Shown here one piece after another: positions 8,818-18,358 of a stretch of DNA of 64,000 nucleotides. The notes below the pieces were generated by a model. It was given only the letters and a program-made list of their open reading frames with translations, was not told where the DNA came from and ran no database searches. The stretch lies in contig JAWMQN010000005.1 of assembly GCA_033283265.1 (NCBI GenBank), forward strand, positions 124,001-188,000. Reading direction: 5' to 3'. Source of the stretch: Mangrovimicrobium sp033283265. GTDB lineage: Bacteria; Pseudomonadota; Gammaproteobacteria; Pseudomonadales; Halieaceae. The first letter of the stretch is position 1; each line of letters begins with the position of its first letter. The position numbers and the translations under genes were made by a program.

Positions 8818-9450
8818 TCAGGGCTCGTCGGTCACCTGCGGCGGGGCGAGCAGCTGCAGCGCGGCCAGCGCGATCTGCAGCGCCTGTTCGCGGGCGGCGG
8901 CGGAAAAACCGGCACCGCGGATCAGCAGGCGGTGATGCAGCGGCCCGATGACATAGTCCCAGCAGGTCTCGAAGGCCGGCAGCGCCGCCAGTTCGCCGCG
9001 CGCCCGGGCCCGCTCGAGAATGGCCATCAGCAGGCGCTCGCGCGGTGCTACGAAGGTCGCGACGATCTCCCGGCGCATCTCCAGAGCCACATCGCGACGC
9101 TGCAGGTCCGCGGCATAGAGTCCCTTCATGCTGAGCAGTGAGCCGGCCATGTGGCCCAGGAAAAGGTCGAGGTCGCTCGCCAGGCTGCCGCTGTCGATAT
9201 CCACCGCCTCCGGCACCAGCGAGCGGATGCCCTCCATCACCAGGTCGCTGGCACTGGGCCAGCGGCGGTAGATGGTCGCCGTGGAGACACCGGTTCGCGC
9301 CACCACCTCGCCGATACTGAAACCGCCGGAGCCGGACTCCTCGAGGATGCTGCGGGTGGCGGCGAGGATGGCCTCGTCCACCGCGCCGTCGCGGGGGCGG
9401 CCACGGGGGCGTTCCTGTGCGGGCCTTGCGGCCGTGGATTGCCGGGTCAT
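8818..9450 (-). CDS. TetR/AcrR-family transcriptional regulator
   Basis: 210 aa. An N-terminal helix-turn-helix (FSIGEVVARTGVSTATIYRRWPS) follows a basic Arg/Pro-rich leader (RPRGRPRDG); the C-terminal ligand domain resembles TetR_C_11/AefR types. It is divergent from the IclR gene and reads into the sulfotransferase operon on the same strand, so it may repress both itself and that operon. ATTATCGAAAA/TTTTCGTAAT repeats lie in the 162-bp region upstream. Ligand unknown. Confidence 0.9.
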   Translation of the reverse strand: MTRQSTAARPAQERPRGRPRDGAVDEAILAATRSILEESGSGGFSIGEVVARTGVSTATIYRRWPSASDLVMEGIRSLVPEAVDIDSGSLASDLDLFLGHMAGSLLSMKGLYAADLQRRDVALEMRREIVATFVAPRERLLMAILERARARGELAALPAFETCWDYVIGPLHHRLLIRGAGFSAAAREQALQIALAALQLLAPPQVTDEP

Positions 9451-9485
9451 TTGTTATCTCGTCGGGGTGACACCAGTGCCGGAAT

Positions 9486-9528
9486 ATTATCGAAAATATA
9501 TATTATCGAAAAGTATAATTTTCGTAAT
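9486..9528. promoter_or_regulatory. Cluster of three ATTAtCGAAAA half-sites in TetR/IclR intergenic region
   Basis: Two direct copies of ATTATCGAAAA (9486-9496 and 9502-9512) are followed by an inverted copy, TTTTCGTAAT (9519-9528). They sit between the divergent TetR and IclR starts, a classic place for an autoregulatory operator. The inverted 10-mer recurs exactly on the opposite strand at 3413-3422 upstream of a TonB receptor. Which of the two regulators binds cannot be told from the sequence. Confidence 0.5.
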
Positions 9529-9612
9529 AGAGAAAGCCCGCCGGGGATCGACGCGGGGCGGCAGCTGGCGCATAATCGACCTATAAATTATTCGAAATAG
9601 CGAACTATCGAT

Positions 9613-10476
9613 ATGTCGACAGCTCCTCCCGGCGTGCAGCGCGTGGTCGCGGTGCTGAATTTTTTCGCCGAGCACCCCGGCCAGGCCTTCAGTTTTACCG
9701 ACATTCTCAAGGCGCTGGACCTCGGCCGCGCCACCTGCCACTCCCTGCTCGGTGGCCTGGTCGACGCCGAGTACCTCTACCGCAACGTCGACAAGACCTA
9801 CGTCATCGGCCCGGCCTTCGCCGCCATCGGCAACATCGCCCACAGACAGTTCTCGGCGATGCAGGTCACCCAGCCGGAATTGCGCGCCCTCTCCGACGAT
9901 GTGCGCGCGGTGGCCACCGCGGCGCGACTCGACCACAACGACGTCGTCATCGAGTGCCGCGCCGGTTCCGGCCAGTTGCACAGCTGGTCGGTCGCGACCG
10001 GCGAGCGCTACCCCTTGCGCGCGCCCTTTGCCGGCGCCTTCTTCGCCACCGCCAAGTCCTACGAGATCGAGCGCTGGCTCGACCACCTGTCACCACCCGC
10101 TTCAGCCGAGGAAAAGCAGGCCTTTTTCGCCAGTATCGAATTCACCCGCGCTCACGGTTTCAGCTTCGGCGAATACAACGCCGAGGTCGACTACGACCCG
10201 GCCGCACCGGCGCTGCCCTTCACCGGCAAGAAGACCGCCTACCCGGTCAAGGTGTGCGAGCAGCTGGACAGCGGGACCAGCTACCAGATTGCTTTTGTAA
10301 TCTCGCCGGTTTTCGGCGCCCAGGGGCGGGTCGAGTTCGTGCTCGTGCTCTCCGGCTTTCGCCAGGCCGCCAGCGGGGCAAGCGTGGCCGCACTCGGCGA
10401 GCAGTTGCGCGCGGCCGCTGCGCGTATCAGCGGTTTCATCAACGGCCGGAACCAGCCCTACCCCCTGCCCGAGTAA
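9613..10476 (+). CDS. IclR-family transcriptional regulator
   Basis: 287 aa. An N-terminal winged helix (RVVAVLNFFAEHPGQAFSFTDILKALDLGRATCHSLLGGLVDAEYL fold, shown here only to mark residues 8-52) is followed by the IclR effector domain (YVIGPAFAAIGN, then LRAPFAGAFFATA). The family responds to aromatic or organic acids and controls adjacent catabolic genes. The gene is divergent from TetR and 236 bp upstream of a TonB receptor on the same strand, which it probably regulates. No clear ribosome site precedes ATG 9613, so the start is a best choice. Confidence 0.88.
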   Translation: MSTAPPGVQRVVAVLNFFAEHPGQAFSFTDILKALDLGRATCHSLLGGLVDAEYLYRNVDKTYVIGPAFAAIGNIAHRQFSAMQVTQPELRALSDDVRAVATAARLDHNDVVIECRAGSGQLHSWSVATGERYPLRAPFAGAFFATAKSYEIERWLDHLSPPASAEEKQAFFASIEFTRAHGFSFGEYNAEVDYDPAAPALPFTGKKTAYPVKVCEQLDSGTSYQIAFVISPVFGAQGRVEFVLVLSGFRQAASGASVAALGEQLRAAAARISGFINGRNQPYPLPE

Positions 10477-10615
10477 TTCCCCCGTCCCGGCCTGGCAGCC
10501 GCCCTGCCGCGCCCGCTCACCCCGACACCGACAGCCGCGTATCGCCCCACGGCCCGGCCTCGAATTGACAGCCGGCCCCCCCATGGATATAAATATCTCG
10601 CATAAACAGAACAAC

Positions 10616-10633
10616 AGTTCCATATATAGAACT
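10616..10633 (+). promoter_or_regulatory. Palindrome AGTTC-N8-GAACT upstream of TonB receptor
   Basis: Five-base arms AGTTC (10616-10620) and GAACT (10629-10633) flank an AT-only-core spacer in an otherwise GC-rich gap between the IclR gene and the receptor. Position and symmetry fit an operator, with IclR the natural candidate. The evidence is one site only. Confidence 0.35.
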
Positions 10634-10712
10634 TTAAAAAGCCCGGCCACCTGCGACAAACAGGCTGGCGGCCGGCGGACAACCCTCACTAACCATAACT
10701 ATGAGGTTCCCT

Positions 10713-13214
10713 ATGACTCGACTCCGTGCCCCGTGGCATACCCACCTGCCCGCGCCGACAAGCGCGCGCTCACTGCTCGGCCTGGCGATTTGCGCCGTGA
10801 CCGCCGGCTACGCGCCACACAGCGCCGCCCAGCAGGCAGAACCCAGGCTGCAACTGGAAGAGGTCATCGTGACCGCCCGGCGCAAGGAGGAATTCCTCCA
10901 GGACGTGCCCATCTCCATGACCGTGTTCAACCAGCAGCAACTGGACAACGCCAACATCACCAACGCCGCCGACCTGGCCACCTACACGCCCTCGCTGTAT
11001 GCCAACAACCGCTTCGGCGGCGACTCCACCACCTTCCAGATCCGCGGCTTCACCCAGGAACTGCGCACCACCTCCTCGGTGGGCGTGTACTTCGCCGAGG
11101 TGATCGCCCCGCGCGGTGCCAACACCTCCAGCAGCGGCGACGGCGCCGGCCCCGGCGATCTCTACGACCTGGAGAACGTGCAGGTGCTGAAGGGCCCGCA
11201 GGGCACCCTGTTCGGCCGCAACACCACCGGCGGCGCGGTCATGCTCACGCCGAAGCGGCCCACCGACGAGTTCGGGGGCTACGCCGAAGTGTCGGTCGGC
11301 AACTACGACCTGCTGCGCGGCCAGGCCGTGGTCAATATCCCGGTCAGCGACAGCGTGCGCCTGCGCCTCGGCGTCGACAGCCAGACCCGCGACGGTTACC
11401 GCAACAATATTTCCGGCATCGGCCCCGACGCCTTCGACGATGTCGACTACACCTCCCTGCGCGGCAGCCTGGTCGTCGACCTCACGGATAACCTGGAGAA
11501 CTACACGATTCTCAAGGGCGTGAACTCCAACACCAACAACACCGCCAGCTCGATCTTCGTCTGCAACCCCGGCGGCAGCTACGGCAGCTACTGCGTCGGC
11601 GATATCGAGAACCGCGAGGCCATCGGCGGCCGGGATTTCTACGACGTGTGGAGCAACATGGACAAGCCGCGCAGCGAGATCCAGAGCTGGCAGGCGATCA
11701 ACACCACCAGTTGGGAGCTGAGCGAGAACTTCACGATGAAGAACATCCTCTCCTACGCCAACATGGAAACCGAGTACGAGACCATGGTCTACGGCACCAA
11801 CTGGCAGCAGGTGATGGACAACGGCGTCAGCCAGGAGCAGATCTTCGCCATGGCGGGCCTGCCGGACGGCGGCTTCACTTCAGACTCACACACCTTCGTC
11901 GAGGAACTGCAGTTCCAGGGCTTCGCCTTCGACGACCGCCTGTCCTGGCAGGCCGGCCTCTACTACGAAAAAACCTCGCCCGGCGAGGACTACGGCTCGC
12001 AGAACGCCTCCTCGATTTCCTGCGACCGCTCCACGGTCAAGGCCCGCGACCCGCTGGACTGGCGCTGCAACGACATCCTCAAGGCGCGCGTGCAGCGGGT
12101 ATTCGACAGCATCGGCATTCCCGTCCCCGACCGGCTGAAACTGATCGGCGGCAGCCTCAGCTACGGCCCGGGCAGCGTCACCTACGAGAACAAGGCGGTC
12201 TACGCCCAGGGCACCTATGACCTCACCGATGAGCTGAGCCTTACCGCCGGCATCCGCTATACCGATGACAAGACCGAGGGCGAAGTGCGGCAGATCATCG
12301 CCAAGTTTCCCGGCAATATCGAGACCGGCGGCTACTTCGCGCCGGTGGAAATCCTCGAGAGAAACCGGAACCCGGTCAGCGAGAGCGATGAGCCCACCTG
12401 GCTGCTGGGGCTGGATTACAAGCCGGGCAGCGATTACCTGCTCTACGCCAAGTACGCCCGCGGCTACCGCCAGGGCAGCGTCAACCTCGCCGGCACGCCG
12501 GGGCTGGACGTACACGGCCCGGAAGAGGTGGACGCCTACGAGATCGGCGCCAAGACCCGTTTCCAGAGTGTGATACCGGGCACTTTCAACGTCTCGCTCT
12601 TCTACAACGACTTCACCGACCAGCAGGTGCAGATGGGCTACCTCAACACCGACGGCGGCGGCACCACGGCCATCGTCAACGCCGGTGCGTCGACCATCTG
12701 GGGGGCGGAGATCGAGGCCCAGCTGCTGCTCACGGACAACCTGAGCCTCAGCGCGTCCTACAGCTACCTCAACACCGAGGTGGATGAGCTGGACCTACCC
12801 GAGCTGAACCCGCTGTACGGCGACCCGGGCACCGTGGTGGTGACCACCGCCCCCGGCGAACCCCTGCCCTACGCGCCGGAAAACCAGCTCGCCGCGACCC
12901 TGAGCTACCTGCTGCCGCTGGACGCCGCCCTCGGCGACATCAACCTCTCCGCCACCTACGTGTTCACCGACGAGCGCCAGGCGGTGTCCGAGGAGACCTC
13001 GCCGCTCTACCTGCTGGACTCCTACGAACTGCTCAACCTGAACCTGAACTGGCGCGCCATCCTCGGCACGTCACTCGACCTGGGCATGTTCGTGACCAAC
13101 GTCACCGACGAGGAGTACATCACCTTCATGACCGGCAACTGGAACACCGGGCTGGAGTCCGGGCAGATCGGCCAGCCGCGCATGTACGGCATGCGGTTGA
13201 AGTACAACTTCTAG
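10713..13214 (+). CDS. TonB-dependent outer-membrane receptor (second)
   Basis: 833 aa from ATG 10713, which has GAGG at 10703-10706; the in-frame ATG 10701 lacks a ribosome site. A signal peptide ends near HSAAQQ. The plug domain shows LEEVIVTARRKEE, LQDVPISMTVF and VQVLKGPQGTLFGRNTTGG. The barrel ends in MYGMRLKYNF with the expected terminal Phe for outer-membrane insertion. It is probably controlled by the upstream IclR protein and convergent with the PQQ dehydrogenase gene. The pairing suggests uptake of a compound whose alcohol group is then oxidised in the periplasm, which is inference. Confidence 0.94.
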   Translation: MTRLRAPWHTHLPAPTSARSLLGLAICAVTAGYAPHSAAQQAEPRLQLEEVIVTARRKEEFLQDVPISMTVFNQQQLDNANITNAADLATYTPSLYANNRFGGDSTTFQIRGFTQELRTTSSVGVYFAEVIAPRGANTSSSGDGAGPGDLYDLENVQVLKGPQGTLFGRNTTGGAVMLTPKRPTDEFGGYAEVSVGNYDLLRGQAVVNIPVSDSVRLRLGVDSQTRDGYRNNISGIGPDAFDDVDYTSLRGSLVVDLTDNLENYTILKGVNSNTNNTASSIFVCNPGGSYGSYCVGDIENREAIGGRDFYDVWSNMDKPRSEIQSWQAINTTSWELSENFTMKNILSYANMETEYETMVYGTNWQQVMDNGVSQEQIFAMAGLPDGGFTSDSHTFVEELQFQGFAFDDRLSWQAGLYYEKTSPGEDYGSQNASSISCDRSTVKARDPLDWRCNDILKARVQRVFDSIGIPVPDRLKLIGGSLSYGPGSVTYENKAVYAQGTYDLTDELSLTAGIRYTDDKTEGEVRQIIAKFPGNIETGGYFAPVEILERNRNPVSESDEPTWLLGLDYKPGSDYLLYAKYARGYRQGSVNLAGTPGLDVHGPEEVDAYEIGAKTRFQSVIPGTFNVSLFYNDFTDQQVQMGYLNTDGGGTTAIVNAGASTIWGAEIEAQLLLTDNLSLSASYSYLNTEVDELDLPELNPLYGDPGTVVVTTAPGEPLPYAPENQLAATLSYLLPLDAALGDINLSATYVFTDERQAVSEETSPLYLLDSYELLNLNLNWRAILGTSLDLGMFVTNVTDEEYITFMTGNWNTGLESGQIGQPRMYGMRLKYNF

Positions 13215-13226
13215 AATGCAGTCCAC

Positions 13227-13254
13227 GCGGTGCGGCATTGCGCCGCCGCACCGC
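13227..13254. terminator. Hairpin between convergent receptor and PQQ dehydrogenase
   Basis: GCGGTGCGG (13227-13235) pairs with CCGCACCGC (13246-13254). It lies 12 bp after the receptor stop and before the convergent dehydrogenase stop. There is no strong U run, so termination efficiency is uncertain. Confidence 0.5.
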
Positions 13255-13274
13255 ATCTCTTCCCGCTGACTCCC

Positions 13275-15500
13275 TTATGCTCCCAGCCAGGCGAACAGGT
13301 CTGCCAGGCGGTCGTAGAACCACACCTGTAGCGCGAGCCACCAGGCGGGCTGTTGCAGGCGCTCCCACTCGTCGTTGGCCTCGTCCAGCACATAGGCCTT
13401 GATCGCCCGGCTGTCCTCCTCGCTGAGAACGTCACGAAAGCCGACCATGCCGGCCCTGGCCATCATCCCGTCCAGCACGATGGCATCGAAATTGTCGTAG
13501 AACAGCGCGGGCAGGCGGCGCAGGTCCGGCACGATACCGTCGCTCACGGCGGCGTGGCCGTGACAGACCGTGCAGTAAGTGCGGTAGAGCTGCTCGCCAT
13601 GCTGCAACAGGGCAGCGTCTTCACTGCTGCGCGGCGGCGGTTGCTGCATCTCCGCCAGTGCCGGCAGGGCGGGCAGTTCCGCTGTGCCACCGAGGCGGAA
13701 GGTCAGCAGGCGCCCGTGTTCGGGTTCCGCTCGCGGGCCGTTGCCGAGGGCCAGCGGCGCGCCGCCGCCCCAGCCGACCAGCACCGAGACATACTGCTCG
13801 CCATCGACGCGGTAACTCACCGGTGAGCCGATAACGCCCTCCTGCGTCGCATAGCGCCAGAGTTCGTCGCCGCTGGCGGCGTCGTAGGCGGCGATGAAGC
13901 GCTCGGCATTGCCCTGGAAGACCAGGTCGCCGGCGGTGGCGAGCAGGCCGCCGTTCCACATCGCCCGGTGATCGACCTTCCACGCCGGCTGCTGGCGCAG
14001 CGGGTCCCAGGCCAGCAGGCTGCCCGAGGTCATGCGCCGCGCCAGGGCGCGGATCAGCAGGTCGTTGTCGAAGGGCGGCGAGGAACCGGCAACGCCGGTG
14101 TTCCAGTGCCCCCAGTGGTGAATGTAATCCTCGGCGTGGGCGTAGCTCATCCCCGCCTGCATGGTGGGAATGTAGACCAGCCCGGTGCCGGGGTGGTGGG
14201 CCATCGGCTGCCAGTTGTGGGCGCCGACACCGGAGGGCAGCAGCATCGCCTGTCCCTGCTGGTAGTCCACGCCGGGGTTCTCCACCGGCCGGCCGGTTTC
14301 GAGGTCGTAGTGGCTGGCCCAGTTGACCGTCGCGAAGGGCTCCGCGGAAAGCAGCTTGCCATCGCGCCGGTCGAGGATGAAGAAAAAGCCGTTTTTCGGC
14401 GCGTGCCAGAGCACCTTGCGCTGCTCGCCGTCGATCTGCATGTCGGCGAGCATGATGGGCTGTGTCGCGGTGTAGTCCCAGCTCTCGGCGGGCGTCTCCT
14501 GGTAGTGCCAGAGGTAGTCGCCGGTGTCCGGGTCGAGGGCGACGATCGACGACAGGTAGAGGTTGTCGCCGCCACCGGGGCTGCGGATATGCCGGTTCCA
14601 GGGCGAGCCGTTACCGACGCCGATGTAGAGCTGCTCCAGTTCCGGATCGTAGACGATCGCGTCCCAGACCGTGCCACCGCCGCCGTAGCGCCACCACTCA
14701 CCGGTCCAGGTCTGCGCCGCGCGCTCCAGCGCGGCGTTCTCGAAGCCATCGGCGGGATTGCCGGGCACCGTGTAAAAGCGCCAGGCCAGTTCGCCGCTGT
14801 CCACGTCGTAGGCACTGACGAAACCGCGCACGCCGTACTCGGCGCCGCCGTTGCCGATAAACACCTTGCCGCGCGCCGCGCGCGGCGCGCCGGTAATGGT
14901 GTAGGGAAACTGCTGCGTATCCGCGGTCTGCACCGACCACAGGACGTCGCCGCTCGCCGCATCCAGCGCGATCAGGCGCGCGTCCAGGGTGCCGACAAAC
15001 ACCTTGCCCCCGTAGACCGCGACACCGCGGTTGACCACGTCGCAACAGGCCATCTTGCCCCAGGCCTTGGGCACTTCGGGATCGTATTTCCACAGCAGCG
15101 AGCCGTCGCGGGCGTCCACCGCGTAGACCATGCTCCAGTTGCCGGTGAAATACAGCACACCATCGACGGCGATCGGCGTGCCCTCCAGGCCGCGCGCGTA
15201 GTCGGTATCGAAATACCAGGCGAGACCGAGATCGGCTACCGTATCGCGATTGATCTGCTGCAGGGGGCTGAAACGCTGCTCCTTGTAGTCGAAACCGTGG
15301 CTGAGCCAGTTGCTGCCGTCCTGTTGGGCGATGGCCGCGGTGTCGACCCGGCCGGCGGCATCCGGGCCCTGCGCATGCGCAGCGGCTGGTACAAGGGTGA
15401 GCAGGAGGCTGGCGAACGCAGCCAGTGCGCGCATTCTGCGGCCAGCCCACAGGTTCAACGGTAGGCGCGAAATAATTCCTGGCGACGATGGCGATTGCAC
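13275..15500 (-). CDS. PQQ-dependent quinohemoprotein alcohol dehydrogenase (type II-like)
   Basis: 741 aa from GTG 15500, chosen because GGAG lies 8 nt upstream; the track opens 20 codons earlier without a ribosome site. The signal peptide ends near AAAHAQ. The eight-bladed propeller domain carries tryptophan-docking repeats (VDARDGSLLWKYDPEVP, LIALDAASGDVLWSVQ) and the vicinal cysteine pair MACCDVVNRG that contacts PQQ. A C-terminal cytochrome c domain has CTVCH at about residues 641-645 with a later candidate axial Met (MMARAGM). It should oxidise a primary or secondary alcohol in the periplasm and pass electrons through its own heme. A hydrophobic Trp-rich tail ends the chain. No PQQ synthesis genes are present in the window. 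Confidence 0.9.
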   Translation of the reverse strand: MQSPSSPGIISRLPLNLWAGRRMRALAAFASLLLTLVPAAAHAQGPDAAGRVDTAAIAQQDGSNWLSHGFDYKEQRFSPLQQINRDTVADLGLAWYFDTDYARGLEGTPIAVDGVLYFTGNWSMVYAVDARDGSLLWKYDPEVPKAWGKMACCDVVNRGVAVYGGKVFVGTLDARLIALDAASGDVLWSVQTADTQQFPYTITGAPRAARGKVFIGNGGAEYGVRGFVSAYDVDSGELAWRFYTVPGNPADGFENAALERAAQTWTGEWWRYGGGGTVWDAIVYDPELEQLYIGVGNGSPWNRHIRSPGGGDNLYLSSIVALDPDTGDYLWHYQETPAESWDYTATQPIMLADMQIDGEQRKVLWHAPKNGFFFILDRRDGKLLSAEPFATVNWASHYDLETGRPVENPGVDYQQGQAMLLPSGVGAHNWQPMAHHPGTGLVYIPTMQAGMSYAHAEDYIHHWGHWNTGVAGSSPPFDNDLLIRALARRMTSGSLLAWDPLRQQPAWKVDHRAMWNGGLLATAGDLVFQGNAERFIAAYDAASGDELWRYATQEGVIGSPVSYRVDGEQYVSVLVGWGGGAPLALGNGPRAEPEHGRLLTFRLGGTAELPALPALAEMQQPPPRSSEDAALLQHGEQLYRTYCTVCHGHAAVSDGIVPDLRRLPALFYDNFDAIVLDGMMARAGMVGFRDVLSEEDSRAIKAYVLDEANDEWERLQQPAWWLALQVWFYDRLADLFAWLGA

Positions 15501-15699
15501 TACATTTTCTCCAGTTATTTTTTTAATTGTCGGGGCAATATACAACATGGCCGGCGACAAAAGTTGACGCTGGAGGGCAGAATCGATTGACCCCTCCGGC
15601 CCCGGAAATTAGTGTAGCCAGACGGCATTTCCCGCTTTGCAGCCAGCTCGCGATCAAGCGGCCAGCCGAACTTCAAAACCATAAAAAAGGATCCCGCAA

Positions 15700-16113
15700 A
15701 TGCCAACATCCAAACTGACAGACCTCCCCAAGGGCGGCGGTGGCCGCTGGCCCCTGTGCGGCGAGGGCTTCCGCTCGGTGAAATGGGGCGACCTGGAGGT
15801 GGGCTACACCACCGCCGGGCCGATGACCGCCGCCGCCACCTACGAGGGCCTGCCCGGCGGTATCTGCATGTGCCCGCACTACGGCTATGTGTTCAAGGGC
15901 CGCATTCGCTGCACCTATCCCGACTCGGTCTGGGAGGATGAAGTGGCGGAGACCGGCGACGTGTATTTCTTCCGCCCCGGCCACCACCTGATCTACGAGG
16001 AAGCCACCGAGGCGCTCGAGCTCAACCCGGCGGATGCGCTGGAAGTGCTGATGGATCACGTCGAGGCCTATGCCCGGCGCAAACTGGAGGAAAGCCAGGG
16101 CGGGAAGGGATAG
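15700..16113 (+). CDS. Cupin-like small protein
   Basis: 137 aa with AAGGA upstream of ATG 15700. The central region contains ICMCPHYGYVFKGRIRC and a later ETGDVYFFRPGHHLIYEE, a cupin-like double-strand pattern with a His in the first motif and a His pair in the second. Cupins of this size may be enzymes, metal binders or sensors; this one is not recognised more closely. It is divergent from the PQQ dehydrogenase and convergent with the molybdenum hydroxylase operon. Confidence 0.7.
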   Translation: MPTSKLTDLPKGGGGRWPLCGEGFRSVKWGDLEVGYTTAGPMTAAATYEGLPGGICMCPHYGYVFKGRIRCTYPDSVWEDEVAETGDVYFFRPGHHLIYEEATEALELNPADALEVLMDHVEAYARRKLEESQGGKG

Positions 16114-16124
16114 TTCTCCTCTTC

Positions 16125-16152
16125 CGCGCCCGGCGCCCGGCCCCCGGGCGCG
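16125..16152. terminator. GC-rich hairpin between convergent genes
   Basis: CGCGCCCGG (16125-16133) pairs with CCGGGCGCG (16144-16152), located just after the cupin stop and overlapping the region before the IorB-like stop (16154). No U run follows, so it is a candidate only. Confidence 0.4.
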
Positions 16153-16153
16153 T

Positions 16154-18358
16154 TCAGGTAAAGGCCGGCGTCAGCGGCAAGTCGCGCAGGCGCTGTCCGG
16201 TGGCCGCGAACAGGGCATTGGCCACCGCCGGCGCCACCGCCGGCACACCGATTTCACCCAGGCCGGTAGGCGCTTCATCACTGGCCACAAAGTGCACTTC
16301 GATCTCCGGCGTTTCATCCATGCGCAGCACCGGCAGGTCGTGGAAGTTGCTCTGCTCGGCCCGCCCCTCGCGGAAAGTGACCGGCGCCTTCAGTGCAGCG
16401 CCCAGGGCATAGACGATCGCCCCTTCGATCTGGGCGTGGGCACCGTCCGGGTTGATAACACGGCCACAATCCACGGCGGCGACTATCCGCTCCACCCGAA
16501 AACCGGAGCCAGTCACCGCGACCTCAGCCACCATGGCGCAATAGGAGTCGAAGGGTTTCGAAATGGCCACACCCTGTGCCAGTCCCTCTCGCGCCTGCCC
16601 CCAGTTGGCCCGGGCGGCGGCCAGCTCGAGCACCGCGCGATGGCGGGAGTCCGCGGGCAGATGACGCTGGCGAAATTCCAGCGGATCGAGCCCGGCGCGG
16701 TGACTCAGCTCATCCATGAAGGATTCCACCGCGAACACGTTGTAGGACTGCGATACCGAGCGCCAGGCACCCACCGGGATACCCGGGTCGTACTGGATGG
16801 TGGCCACACGCAGGTTGCTGACACGATAGGGGATTTCAGCACCGTCGGCGGCGATGGGGTCGAAACCTGCCATCAACGGACCAATTTTTCGGCCGAGGCC
16901 GCGCGCGGTGGCGGTAGGTATCCAGGTGGGCAGTTTGGCCGCCATCGCCTCAACCGCAAGACCGCTCACGATGCTGGCCGACACCACGCTGTGCTGCCAG
17001 CTGACAATCTGGCCCGCTTCATCCACGCCCCCATCCAGCTGGTGCAGGGACGACGGACGATAGAAATCGTGTTGCATGTCGTCTTCCCGCGACCACTGCA
17101 GCTTTACCGGCACGCCCGGCAGCTGCCGCGCGATGGCAGCCACTTCACCGACAAAGTCGGGATAGCCGCGGCGGCCAAAGCCACCGCCCAGGAGCGTGGT
17201 GTGAACGGTGACCCGGTCCTGCGGCACCTGCGCGAAGTGCGCGGTCATGGCGCGGCAGAGATCGGGCGCCTGGTTCGGCGCCCACACCACACACTGCGGC
17301 CCGCTGGCGCTTTCGCTGTACAGCGCGGTGGCGTTCTGCGGCTCCATGGTACTGTGGTGGGTATAGGGCGCCGAGTAGCGACTGCTGAGCTGCCGTTCAG
17401 GCGGCAACTGCACCTGGGCGATATCGCCCTCTTCCAGCCGGACGTTCGCCTCACCGCTGGCCAATGCGGCCTCCTGGCCGGCGCTGATCGCGGCGCTGTC
17501 GAGACCTGCCAGCGGCCCTTTATGCCAGCTCACCTGCAGCGCGTGGGCCGCCTGGCGCGCCTGCCAGTAACTGTCGGCGACAATGGCCACCCCGGTGGGC
17601 ACGGGAAACGCGGCCACCACCCCCGGCTTGCCCGAGACGCTCGCCTGATCCCAGGTATCGAGGCTGCCGCCATAGTGGGGGCAGCGCACGATGACCGCGG
17701 TTTTCAGGTTCTCCTGCTGCACGTCGATGCCGAATTGCGCACGGCCGGTGGCCTTTTCCACACCATCCAGGCGCGGCAGCGATGTGCCGATCCAGCGGTA
17801 ATCCGCCGGCGCCTTCAACTGGAAACTGACGTCGCGATACTGCCCCGCGTCGGCCGCCAGGTCGGCGTAGGCCAGCCGCGCCCCGCTAGCGGGATTGATC
17901 ACCACGCCGTTGTCGGTGCGGCACTCGGCCGCCGGAATCTGCCAGCGCCGCGCCGCAGTCGCCAGCAACATGGCCCTGGCTGCCGCGCCGGCTTCGCGCA
18001 GGGATTGCCAACTGCCGGTCACACTGCTGCTGCCGCCGGTGATTTGCAACTTCGCCGCGGGATCCGCGAAAGCCGGGTGCACGCCGGCCATTGCGATCTC
18101 CAGCCGCGCCGGATCGAAGTCCAGCTCTTCACCGATGAGCATGGACAGCGAAGTCATTACCCCCTGCCCCATCTCCACCTTGTGCAACTGGAAAATGACC
18201 CGGCCATCGGAGCTGATCTGCAGCCAGGCGTTGGGCTGGAAGCTGCCTTCCAGCGTCCCCGGGACCGGCGGCGACGAGCGCCCGAGGCTCAGGCCGAGTA
18301 TCAATCCGCCACCCACCAGGCCACTGCCAATAAGGAATTTGCGCCGACTGAGGCTCAT
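16154..18358 (-). CDS. iorB: Molybdopterin-binding large subunit of xanthine-oxidase-type hydroxylase (IorB-like)
   Basis: 734 aa from ATG 18358. A twin-arginine signal (SRRKFLIGSGLVGGG) opens the protein, so the folded holoenzyme is exported. Motifs of isoquinoline 1-oxidoreductase beta-type subunits follow: HKVEMGQGVMTSL, GGGFGRRGYPDF, and near the end GLGEIGVPAVAPAVANA, which contains the catalytic Glu. The enzyme would hydroxylate an N-heterocycle or oxidise an aldehyde with water as oxygen source, passing electrons to the 2Fe-2S subunit. It overlaps the iorA-like gene by ATGA (18355-18358), a sign of coupled translation of two partner subunits. The gene name is by family similarity; the substrate is unproven. 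Confidence 0.87.
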   Translation of the reverse strand: MSLSRRKFLIGSGLVGGGLILGLSLGRSSPPVPGTLEGSFQPNAWLQISSDGRVIFQLHKVEMGQGVMTSLSMLIGEELDFDPARLEIAMAGVHPAFADPAAKLQITGGSSSVTGSWQSLREAGAAARAMLLATAARRWQIPAAECRTDNGVVINPASGARLAYADLAADAGQYRDVSFQLKAPADYRWIGTSLPRLDGVEKATGRAQFGIDVQQENLKTAVIVRCPHYGGSLDTWDQASVSGKPGVVAAFPVPTGVAIVADSYWQARQAAHALQVSWHKGPLAGLDSAAISAGQEAALASGEANVRLEEGDIAQVQLPPERQLSSRYSAPYTHHSTMEPQNATALYSESASGPQCVVWAPNQAPDLCRAMTAHFAQVPQDRVTVHTTLLGGGFGRRGYPDFVGEVAAIARQLPGVPVKLQWSREDDMQHDFYRPSSLHQLDGGVDEAGQIVSWQHSVVSASIVSGLAVEAMAAKLPTWIPTATARGLGRKIGPLMAGFDPIAADGAEIPYRVSNLRVATIQYDPGIPVGAWRSVSQSYNVFAVESFMDELSHRAGLDPLEFRQRHLPADSRHRAVLELAAARANWGQAREGLAQGVAISKPFDSYCAMVAEVAVTGSGFRVERIVAAVDCGRVINPDGAHAQIEGAIVYALGAALKAPVTFREGRAEQSNFHDLPVLRMDETPEIEVHFVASDEAPTGLGEIGVPAVAPAVANALFAATGQRLRDLPLTPAFT

